Below are positions 54,076 to 64,000 of a stretch of 64,000 nt of DNA, one piece after another. Position 1 is the first letter of the stretch. Each line of letters starts with the position of its first letter. Made by a program: the position numbers and the translations under genes. Source of the DNA: Isoetes taiwanensis (taxonomy: Eukaryota; Streptophyta; Lycopodiopsida; Isoetales; Isoetaceae); contig JAJEKV010000016.1 of the NCBI GenBank assembly GCA_021234155.1, positions 188,001-252,000 of the forward strand. The letters run 5' to 3'. The notes beneath the pieces are model-generated. The model was given only the letters and a program-made list of their open reading frames with translations. It was not told the DNA's origin and ran no database searches.

Positions 54076-56656
54076 AGCCGTGTGCTTCAGGAAAGGCGCG
54101 GGTGGGTCGTGGGTTTAGAAATCGGTTCGGTGGAGATTGGAATGGGACGGGTGGCGTAGGAAATTGGAATGGGACGGGTGGCGTAGGAATTGGGTTGTTG
54201 CAGTTCAAGAAATGATTGAATCCGGGCAGTACATGCACTAGGCGCCAAATTTAAAATCGCACCACAAATTTGATATCTCCCACCACATTTTTAGGGGGGA
54301 CAGGGGGACACCCAGGGTGTTCCACTACAACATGCTTTCACCCAGGTATGTTCACATAAATAAACTCTGGCCATTATGCATAACAGCAGATACTGGCCTT
54401 TGATAAGGAGTTTAATGCTAAATGCTGGTCTGCAACTGATTATGCGATGTTTGGATTTGTTCCGTCAGGGTTGAGGCTGGAGGTATATATCGGCAATGGC
54501 GGCAGAGCTCATCTTTCGTGGTACCTTTGCTGCAGTGAATGCTATGGCTGAAAGGTAAGGCGTAACAATTCAATTGTTTATTTGAAGCTAGGCAGATGCA
54601 TCCTTGCATTTGACACATGAAAACCTTTTAGAGAATCCTGATGCATATCAAAGGCATGAACTACACGAAGCCGAAATGTAAGAATCAAATATGGTTGATG
54701 TTTTTATTCAGCAATTTTATGATATTTATGTTTCTTTTGCAGATGGATTTGGTACGCAAGATCATAAGGCTGATGCTGTATGTGCAGATGTACCTCCAAA
54801 TGTGATATTGTTTATAGATCTTGAATTATTATCTTGAAAAGTAGTTGACGAATTACAGATGACCATAAACTGAACTTTTATTTTTTGCCAATTGAGTTTA
54901 AAGTCATGGCAAATTGGGGTAAGCTTTGCTTTGCCTTTTCATTTTATATTGGGCAGCTAGATGTTTGCACAAAAGTCTTCATTTCTAGATGGATGCAGTA
55001 TGGATGGGTATCCATGTTCAATAAACTCATTCTTCTTGCATAACAAAGTTCAATATGCATTACCAAATATCACAAGACCATGTAAAATGCTCTGCAGACT
55101 TATCTGCAGAAAGAAGATTGATTTTAAAAGGAATAAGATGTGTTGTGTGGTGAGCTCCAAACTCTACACAATGTATCAGAGAGTATAGTTTTATTGTTTG
55201 AAGAAAATGAAGGGTCTACCAAGGCTTATAAGACAAAAGGGTATGAGCCAGACCCTTGGGATAATTATGCAGAAGGAAGAGAGAAGTAGCTATCAATAGA
55301 AGAAGAAGAAGAAGAGAGAAATACATCAGCTGGAGGCAAGAAGAATACTGACCCCAGAGATTTGCAGTCACGAAATAGATTAATTATTTATGATGCAAAT
55401 TCAAGACCCATATAGCATGTAATGCCATCACACTAAATGGTGGAGGAATGAATCATAATTGTGTTATCTATAGAAGATGAGAAGGTCATGAACAACCAGA
55501 AGCGGGATAGTAAGACACTGCAGCCAAGGCCAACATTGGCAAAATACGATAGTGACAAAGTTCACAAGCAATTATGTCCAATGCCCAATGCCCAGTTTCT
55601 TTCACCTTTTTTGTTGTGTTGATGGCAATTTAGATAGCATCAACAAGTTTTAAGCAAATGACTAAGATTTTATTTGAAACATACCGTACAAACCATGCCA
55701 TACAAACATGCATATTACAACTTACAAGTGATCCTAGATATTTTGTATTGGAAAGCATCTATAGCTAGATGATTATAGTTATAATGGCAAACAATAAGAG
55801 TTGTAGATGACTTGACTCTGTTCATGTGATATGACTACCACCCCTTCGTACAAGATCCTAACCGTCCAATAATAATCTTAGCTAACGAGGGCTAACTGTC
55901 AATGGTGTATACTTTCTATAATACTACAAATGACGAACACAATTGAAAGTGCATTAAGTTACAAGTTTTCTCATGTATCACTAAGTCTCTTGTGAAGTAA
56001 CATGTAACATCATTCTCAAAAAACCATTCCTATGAATAATCTGCATTGAGTTACGTGTAGTTACATGTTTCTAACTATAGCCTAGCAAAGAAACAAGCAC
56101 AAAATAGAGAGGGACATATCGAGCAAGCATGTATCTACGTTGAACTTCAAGGAGATGGCCAAATGGAGACCGAAAAAGCAAGCATAAAACCAGGAGAGAG
56201 GACCAACAAACACAGGACCATCAGCAAGAGCTTGAGATCACCAACCAATAGGAAGTTAGGGACATGGCAGTGGTTGAGATTATCAACCAATAAGAACTTG
56301 ACAAGATAGCAGATCCTATACACATAAGAAACAAGATGCTCCTAGCTCCATCGCGCAGAGTTGTAGACTTTGATATAAGCTTACCTTAAAACCTGCTCAA
56401 GTTGACAATATACTCCCACTCAGAACTGCTATGTATAGGCACCATGTTATTTAGAGATACCAATGCAATACTATCTAACTCATTGTTATTGTTCTTATAA
56501 CTTCATAGGTTCCCAACTAATCCCTGGAACGCTCGACATCGTTATTATCTTTGGGTATTTATTTATAATAAAAGATTACTGCACACTTTCCTCATTGCAG
56601 TCAAAATATTTACAAACTTCCAACATATGCCCAGCAACGCTGGGCACTGTTACTAG
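54076..56656. other. Region with no clear gene, ending in a Helitron terminus
   Basis: 54240-54330 holds CACCACA words and AGGGGGGACAGGGGGACACC, possibly the outer end of the repeat-bearing transposon. The remainder is AT-rich with short frames only. Part or all of it may be the body of Helitron 4, whose 5' end I could not place. Confidence 0.4.
56629..56656 (+). mobile_element. Helitron 4, 3' terminus
   Basis: Hairpin GCCCAGCAACGCTGGGC (56629-56645), then ACTGTTA and CTAG (56653-56656), followed by T. Same family end as the Helitrons at 10235 and 35376. No TCCTATATTATAATG-like 5' end was found upstream, so the element is 5'-truncated or has a different 5' end. Confidence 0.8.
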
Positions 56657-57265
56657 TTATTGCATTAATGCACTGTTCTTGGTTTACGTTAACCCCATTA
56701 CTGTTGTTGTTGGTTTAACGGGTATTTGGTATTTAGAGAATTCCCTTTTTTTTTTTACTTTTTTTTAAAGTTAGTATTTTTGTTATTGAGAAAACCATTG
56801 GGTCTATAGTGATTTTATTTTTGTTAGTAAGAAAACCATTGGGTCTATAGTGATTTTATTTTTGTTAGTAAGAAGTTGAAGGTATTGTAATCAAACCAAA
56901 TAAAATGCAACCATTATTGCATTAATGTACTGTTGTTGGTTTATGTTAAGCCCATTACTGTTGTTGTTGGTTTAACGGGTATTTGGTATTTAGAGAATTT
57001 TCTTTTTTTTTACTTTTTTTTTAAGTTAGTATTTTTGTTATTGAGAAAACCATTGGGTCTATAGTGATTTTCTACAAAGAGGAATACACATGTTATTAAG
57101 AAAACCATTGGGCTCTATAGTGATTTTATTTTTGTTATTAAGAAAACCATTGGGTTCTATAGTGATTTTTTACAAACAGGAATAAGAAACCATTGGGTTC
57201 TATAGTAAATTTATTTTTGTTATTAAGAAAACCATTGGGTTCTATAGTGATTTTCTACAAAGAGG
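56657..57265. repeat. 258-bp tandem duplication with ACCATTGGGTCTATAGTG repeats
   Basis: TTATTGCATTAATGCACTG...GGTATTTGGTATTTAGAG (from 56657) recurs from about 56915. After each copy, about seven units of AAGAAAACCATTGGGTCTAT plus GTGATTTTATTTTTGTTA follow (56785-57265). There is no coding potential. Confidence 0.8.
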
Positions 57266-57310
57266 AATACACACTTTGAACGTCACGTGCACCATCCCTA
57301 TTAGACCAAG

Positions 57311-58835
<1,525 letters not shown>

Positions 58836-58882
58836 GTTGTGACGTTTCATTTGTTCACCTGCATTTTTTTCATTGTTTCTAG

Positions 58883-59120
58883 AAATGAAACTACTTCATC
58901 ATCTTGCTCAAGCAAGCCTAAGACAACTAAAACTTGGTTTCGCGATGATCCATTGGAGCGACTTGCCACACAGTATGGTGATTGTTGGTGTAAACAGTGC
59001 AAAGGCACTAGCAGAAGAATGTATAGCACGAGACAAGATCACAAAATGAAGTATGGTTGGATGCCAAATGCTCCACCTTCGTCTGAGCTTGAGTTGAAAG
59101 CACAACAAGAGGCAGACGAG
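58883..59120 (+). CDS. CACTA element, shared zinc-finger-like exon 2
   Basis: Acceptor TTTCTAG at 58882 and donor GACGAG|GTAAGAATG at 59121; exon ends in phase 0. It encodes TWFRDDPLERLATQYGDCWC, KQCKGTSRRMYSTRQDH and KMKYGWMP. The Cys-Cys-Cys...His arrangement looks like the zinc-binding N-terminus of tnp2-type transposases. It can splice in frame both to 59195 (SET part, phase 0) and to 60291 (transposase part, phase 0), so it may be shared by two proteins. Confidence 0.6.
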
Positions 59121-59194
59121 GTAAGAATGGGCATTAAATATTTTTAGTATTTCTTTTGTATCATGTACTAATTTAAGTAATATATAACTTGTAG

Positions 59195-60094
59195 TATTTG
59201 GACATGCTTCACAATACTTCTGAACATGCCGAGAAAGTAGATAGTCCCACGTCTTCATGCTCGTCTGGATTACCCTTGTATTGTAAAAGTTCCAGTTCTA
59301 GTTCAGAGGAAACTCAAGAAGTTGAGAGAGGTCGCACAAGGGGAAGTACATTAGCAACACAGCTTAAAGCCTGTTTCACTAAGTTGTCATACAATCTTGC
59401 TCATGCATGTGAAACTGAAACTGACATGGCTGATCAACTTCCTTCTCACCTCAGAGCCTCAATTGCTCCATTTGTTCGATCAACTCTAGGTTGTTGGGAA
59501 GGGGAACTGCCACCAATGTTGGAAGAGTTTATGTATTGGGGTCATAAGTACATGATAGCACCTTCTACAAAAATACCATAAGCTGGAAGGGGTTTGTATA
59601 TAATGGATCGTGTGAATGTCCCATCTGGACACTCAACAGTGCTGATGGTATATGGAGGTCCCAATTATCCTTGGGGGTTATGGCATAAACTTGCTTCTTT
59701 TATGCCCAGTATGTCTACTTATGCTATGACATTGAATGCAGCATCGTTGAGTGAGAAGAAAGATCACGGAACACATGCTCCACGTAGTGCACGTATATAT
59801 ATTGATGGTCGGCCAAGTGTCCATGGCAATATCGCAGCACTTATAAATAGCTCTCGTGGCTATCCTGAATTAACCAATGCAGAATTTGAAGAGACAACAG
59901 AATATGATCCACGGTATATGAATGGGTACATTGGACCATATGTGAGGGTGTGTGCCATACGCAGCCTTCATCCTGGAGAGGAATTGTTTGTGAACTATCC
60001 CTTCAGAAGAGGTATCCCCAGGCGAGTTGAACGCCAAACACGTGGTGAACCTGTTGTTGTACCCTATGGAAGGAAACGTCACATAGATATATAG
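59195..60094 (+). pseudogene. SET-domain protein encoded in the CACTA element, one nonsense codon
   Basis: Acceptor TTGTAG at 59194. One frame runs to the stop at 60092-60094, interrupted only by TAA at 59579. Before it: Ser/Glu-rich and helical sequence (LKACFTKLSYNLAHACETET, FVRSTLGCWEGELPPMLEEF). After it, SET features: AGRGLYIMDRVNVPSG (SET-N), GNIAALINSSRG in the place of the cofactor-binding RFINHSC motif, a following NAEFE, and YVRVCAIRSLHPGEELFVNY with the conserved GEEL and Tyr. SET proteins methylate lysines, often on histones; the substrate here is unknown, and NSSRG instead of NHSC is atypical. The TAA is one C-to-T change from CAA. Basic end: RRVERQTRGEPVVVPYGRKR. Confidence 0.78.
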
Positions 60095-60290
60095 TCATGT
60101 ATCATTTGGTTTATATTGTCATAATTATTGTCCAAGATTAATGGTTAAAAGCTAATAATGTTAATGATTTAAAATGTTGCATAGTTTAAATAGGTCAATG
60201 TGTATTATTTACAATGCGTGTATTACTCTATTTCATATTACTTTATTAACACACATGTATAAATGCCCACTTTATTTCTTATATTTACAG

Positions 60291-60562
60291 TCAAGTGACG
60301 ATGAAGACTCCTCTGCACAAAGTCCCTTCCATGCTGAGAGTGGTTTAATGGATGCCATTCAAAATTACTTCCCAACCACTAACTCAAACAACGATGTAAA
60401 TGTTGACGATGATGGCGAAAGACCTATCACACTCCTTGAGAAGGAAGCGGGCAAACCATTGTACCCAAATGCAAAGATATCGTGTCTTGCTGCATGCATA
60501 CTCATTTTAAACTTGCAACATAAATCTAGTTGGAGTAACAATAGTGTGGATGAGCTTCTCAG
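60291..60562 (+). CDS. tnp2 transposase, N-terminal exon
   Basis: Acceptor TTTACAG at 60290, donor CTCAG|GTGTGT at 60563, ends in phase 2. It encodes an acidic start (SSDDEDSSAQSP), then PLYPNAKISCLAACILILNL and SWSNNSVDELLR, a pattern typical of the N-terminal half of CACTA tnp2 proteins. The upstream partner is probably exon 2 (59120), which fits in phase and skips the SET exon. Confidence 0.8.
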
Positions 60563-60665
60563 GTGTGTCTGATTCGAGATTTCACGCAATACAAGTTTGT
60601 CCCCACCTTTTTTTTGTAATTTGTCATTCTCTTACTTGATGTTTGTTTGTTTTTTCTTTTTTCAG

Positions 60666-61222
60666 ATTGCTGGCTGAGTATATACTTCCAAGTGATCATT
60701 GTCTTCCAAAGTCAAGAAGGGATGTCAAACAACTTCTGCAAGAACTAGGTTTGCAATATAAATGTATTCATTCATGCATTAATGATTGTGTACTCTTTCG
60801 CAATGAATATAGTGACATGAATGTATGTCCCAAGTGTAATGAGCCAAGATATGATGAAAATGCAAAGTCCAAAGTGCCAAAGAAAGTCTTGCGGCACATG
60901 CCAATAATTCCACGATTGCAAATTATGTTTAAATGTCCTTCCCTAGCACAATTCATGGACTTCCACGCAAAGAATCGAAGCAATGATGGAATCTTGAGGT
61001 ACCCAACCGATGGCAAGGCCTTGAAACATATAGAAGACAAATGGAAGCACTTCAAAGATGAACCTAGGAATGCTCGTTTGGCTTTGGGTATGGATGGAAT
61101 ATGTCCATTTAGCACGTTGTCATCTACTCACAGTGTTTGGCCTATAGTTGTTATAAACTACAACATACCACCTTGGATGGCAACTAAGGCAGGCCATCTA
61201 ATGCTAACTCTTATTGTTCCAG
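60666..61222 (+). CDS. tnp2 transposase, catalytic exon 1
   Basis: Acceptor TTTTTTCAG at 60665, donor CCAG|GTACAT. It encodes LLAEYILPSDHCLPKSRRDV, then INDCVLFRNEYSDMNVCPKC and CNEPRY (zinc-binding), and the tnp2 catalytic block LALGMDGICPFSTLSSTHSV with the first Asp, followed by WPIVVINYNIPPWM. The family is Transposase_21 (tnp2) of CACTA/En-Spm elements. The frame has no stop. Confidence 0.92.
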
Positions 61223-61294
61223 GTACATAGAATTGCAATATGTCTTTAAGTAAGTTATGATTTCCTAATTTTTATTACAATGACGTTTGTTTAG

Positions 61295-61468
61295 GTAAAT
61301 ACCAAGTGAAGGATATGAATGTGTATTTAGAACCTCTTGTAGAGGAACTAGACATCTTGTGGAAAGGAATACGAATGTATGACATTTCCAGGCAACCACA
61401 TAATTTCATGTTCCATGCGATACTATGCTTCACAATTCATGACTATCCCGGACTCAGTGTTGCATCAG
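61295..61468 (+). CDS. tnp2 transposase, catalytic exon 2
   Basis: Acceptor TTGTTTAG at 61294, donor GCATCAG|GTATGT. It encodes KDMNVYLEPLVEELDILWKG and FTIHDYPGLSVASG, matching the YLxPLxxEL and the D-(F/Y)-P block with the second catalytic Asp. Phase 1 at both ends agrees with its neighbours. Confidence 0.9.
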
Positions 61469-61544
61469 GTATGTTGCTAGCATTCATTATTTGTTTCATA
61501 CTTTTTTGGAACCCTATTAATTAAAATGAAATGATACGTTGAAG

Positions 61545-62158
61545 GATTGCAAACTAGTGGATCATGTGGATGTCCATCATGTGGCCAAGAGTTAACATCG
61601 TATAGATCAAAACACCTATCAAAGATGATATACACTGGCCACAAAAAGTATCTACCATTGGGTCATCGTCTTCGTCAGGGTGACACATCAAATGTGCCTG
61701 TGAGAAGAACTCCACATGATTGGTTGCAAACCTGGAATGATCGTGACCCAAAGAGTCATGTGCCTCCACCTGGCATGAAGAGATTATCCATATTTTACAA
61801 CTTGGAGTATTGGTCTGAATTAAAGATTGTACATCTCCTGGATCCTATGCATATTTTTAAAAACATCAGCCATTCAATTTGGCGACATCTTATAGGAGAT
61901 TGGGAAACTCTAAATGCTAGAAATGATCTAAAGGAACAAGGCATCAAAACGGAGTTGTGGCCAATCACAGAAGAAGGTAAAGCTCCTCACTTTCGTCGAG
62001 GTCCTTGGGTATTGAAAAGGGATGCACTCAAACAAGTAAAAGCGTCTATTAAAACTCTACGCACTCCAACTGGGTACGGGTCTTCTCTTAGAAGGGCTTT
62101 CACAAAAGATGGGGATCTTACTGGCTTAAAATCACATGATTGGCACAAGTTCCTACAG
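61545..62158 (+). CDS. tnp2 transposase, C-terminal exon before Helitron insertion
   Basis: Acceptor GTTGAAG at 61544, donor CTACAG|GTACGC at 62159. It encodes SCGCPSCGQE, HKKYLPLGHRLR, ELKIVHLLDPMHIFKNISHS and LKSHDWHKFLQ, the standard order of tnp2 blocks leading to the DUF4218 region. The next exons are not seen because the intron is invaded by Helitrons at 62248 and beyond. The five transposase exons together read without a stop. Confidence 0.9.
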
Positions 62159-62247
62159 GTACGCATAAAAGTATGAAGAATATGCATGACTGCAATACTA
62201 AATAGATGAGTTTGTGTATGCTTGTTTATGGCTAATTTCATATTTTA

Positions 62248-62561
62248 CTAGTAATGGTGCCCAGCGTTGCTGGGCATAAGTTGGAAACTTGTAAATGATA
62301 AGGCAACAATAATACTGAGTTGTCCAGCTAGTGCAACTCCTCCATTCTTCCCTTTATGTTGGTATTAGCAGATTTTGTGCCATGTTATTCCATCCAAGAC
62401 TTTAGAGTTTGCTTTTATTGTTTAGCATAGTGCCCATGCCAATTTGGTTGGTTTTGTTCCAAGAATCTATTGGTTGATTGTGTTCAAAGAATGTATTGAC
62501 TTTGTATAATGAAATGCATAATTTATTTACGAAATGACAACATGCGACATTATTGTAGATA
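62248..62561 (-). mobile_element. Helitron 5, 3' end, in tnp2 intron
   Basis: The minus strand ends GCCCAGCAACGCTGGGC, ACCATTA and CTAG (62248-62251), followed by T. The element extends to the right. If its 5' end is TCTACAATAATG at about 62559 it would be only 312 bp; otherwise it is interrupted by Helitron 6 and continues further right. Confidence 0.8.
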
Positions 62562-64000
62562 CTAGTTACGGTGCCCAGCGTTGCTGGGCATAATATGCAA
62601 TATTGGCATAAGATGGGAACTTGTAGATATGAGAGCCTGCTAATAGTAAACTAAGTCATATTTTACATGTTTATACCAAGTTGCATTTTACACGATTGTG
62701 TTGCACATGGATGTTTTGTAATTACGCTTCTCCAAAACTTTGAATGTGATCTAACATCACCTTCTAACTTTGAAGTTTTTAGCAATCAATTTGCAAATAC
62801 GTTATACTAACACATTGATTCCTACAAATATATAACTTTGAAGTTCTTAGCAACCAATTTGCCATATATGCTACACTAATACATTGAGTTTTAAGCATAA
62901 GGCATTTTACTTTCTATGAATACCTATGCATTAAAAAGACCATAGAGTTAATAAAATTGGGATCATATAAATGTTTTGCGATTTCTTTTGAGTCAGAACA
63001 TGGATTGTCCAAGTACTTCGCTTGGCAGCTTAAAAGAATAGAATAGAATATGATTTTATCGTCCACGGAGAGTGCATCTTATCTGAAATCTGAGGTTTGG
63101 AAGAGGATTTGATCTCTTCTAGTAAGACTATGCAAAACGTAGTTCATGCCAAGTTAACGATGGCTACTCCCTTGACCCCTTAACTCGCTTGAAGTAAGAC
63201 TATGCAAAAAGGTAGTTTAGGCCAAGTTAACACATTGAATAATGGCTACTCCCTTGATCCCTTCACTCAATGCATCATTCGGTGGAGTAGTGGTGTCTTA
63301 TCATATTCACTTGGAAAAGACAGTGGCTATTCTCATATTCGAGTTTGGGAAAGTGAGCTATAAGATATGTATTTAATTTTTCTGATCTGCCACCTATATG
63401 GCCTATTGTTGGAGCCCCTATAATAAGGTCCCAAACAATTTTCAATTTTGCATTGAAACATAGAGAACAAAATGGTACAAAAGATGAAAAGTTCTGCACA
63501 GCAAATGGACTTTTCCTTGTATTTCAATATCATGGTAGTCTTCTGCTTAAATTCTAGATGACTTGCAATCCTAAATCATTCATAACATGGTACACAACCA
63601 ACCATAGAAAAATTGGGACAACCCATCACTACTTCTCACAATACTTTGGAAAGACCATTACTTCCATTTCTTGGAGCTAATGTATTAGCATTAAAAATCT
63701 ATATCAACATCCATCAGTACATCCCTAAGCTTATCAACAGAGTAAAAATACTTACCAAACTCAAACAATGGAGGGTTGTGAAAGCTTGAATTAAAAGATA
63801 CAGCGAATTAATGAATCCCCTTAAACCAAAAAAATAGTGAACTCTTTAAATCAACGAATAAGTCATTGGTAAGGAGCGCACAGAAGAATCCAAGGAACGA
63901 AGTTTGGAGCTTGATCTGCGTTGACAAAAATAACAGCCATAATTGATTCAAGGTTGAAGCTTGAAGGTTTGTATTGAAAAAATTCAAGATTAAAACCTAC
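62562..64000 (-). mobile_element. Helitron 6, 3' end, and body to the window edge
   Basis: The minus strand ends with the same hairpin, ACCGTAA and CTAG (62562-62565). The sequence to the right is AT-rich without a recognisable gene. No TC(C/T)TATATTATAATG 5' end was found before 64000, so the limit is uncertain and part of 62.6-64 kb may be other DNA. Confidence 0.65.

Overview
This window looks like repeat-rich nuclear DNA from a land plant. It carries TTTAGGG-type telomeric repeats, LTR retrotransposons primed by plant initiator tRNA-Met (TGGTATCAGAGC), Helitrons ending in a hairpin plus CTAG, and a CACTA (tnp2) transposon. The broken DDE transposase at 50.8-54.1 kb recalls families I associate with invertebrates and early-diverging plants, so a fern, lycophyte or bryophyte is possible, but that is weak inference. 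I see no convincing single-copy host gene. Nearly everything is mobile DNA, much of it nested.

Layout. 1-3033: minus-strand LTR retrotransposon running off the left edge (decayed ORF1 starting MARTKQ, promoter and hairpins, PBS, LTR with inserted telomeric DNA). 3034-6644: spacer with a CACTA-like terminus, duplications and a repeat-coding fragment. 6645-17729 and 42219-42800: plus-strand Ty3/gypsy-type element of the same family. Its LTR is split by a Helitron (7558-10235). It carries two extra promoter-ORF modules ahead of gag-pol, and its RNase H domain is split by a 24.5 kb block. That block (17730-42218) is a head-to-tail array of Ty1/copia elements sharing LTRs. One copia copy is cut by a Helitron (30360-35376), which is itself cut by a third, inverted Helitron (31902-34237). 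42.8-54.3 kb: palindrome and tandem-repeat arrays, accessory ORFs and the broken transposase. 56.6-64 kb: Helitron end, a 258-bp duplication, then a CACTA element whose first intron holds a LINE fragment between TC tracts and whose later intron is invaded by Helitron ends.

Most notable. (1) The gypsy element encodes a histone H3-like protein (11206-12460). It starts MARTKQTAR as in histone H3, has a long charged linker, and ends in an ungapped H3 histone fold. H3 K4 is kept and K9 is absent. The left element's ORF1 starts the same way. (2) Each extra ORF is preceded by a pair of about 67-bp inverted repeats and a TATA box, and the stem sequence covaries between the two elements. (3) The CACTA element encodes a SET-domain protein. 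A shared upstream zinc-finger-like exon can splice in frame either to the SET exon or to the tnp2 transposase exons. Two unrelated transposons here thus carry histone-related parts.

Caveat on quality: among the copia and Helitron copies, differences cluster at CAG/CTG trinucleotides and are often not simple substitutions. This could be consensus error at CHG-methylated sites, so some frameshifts below may not be real.
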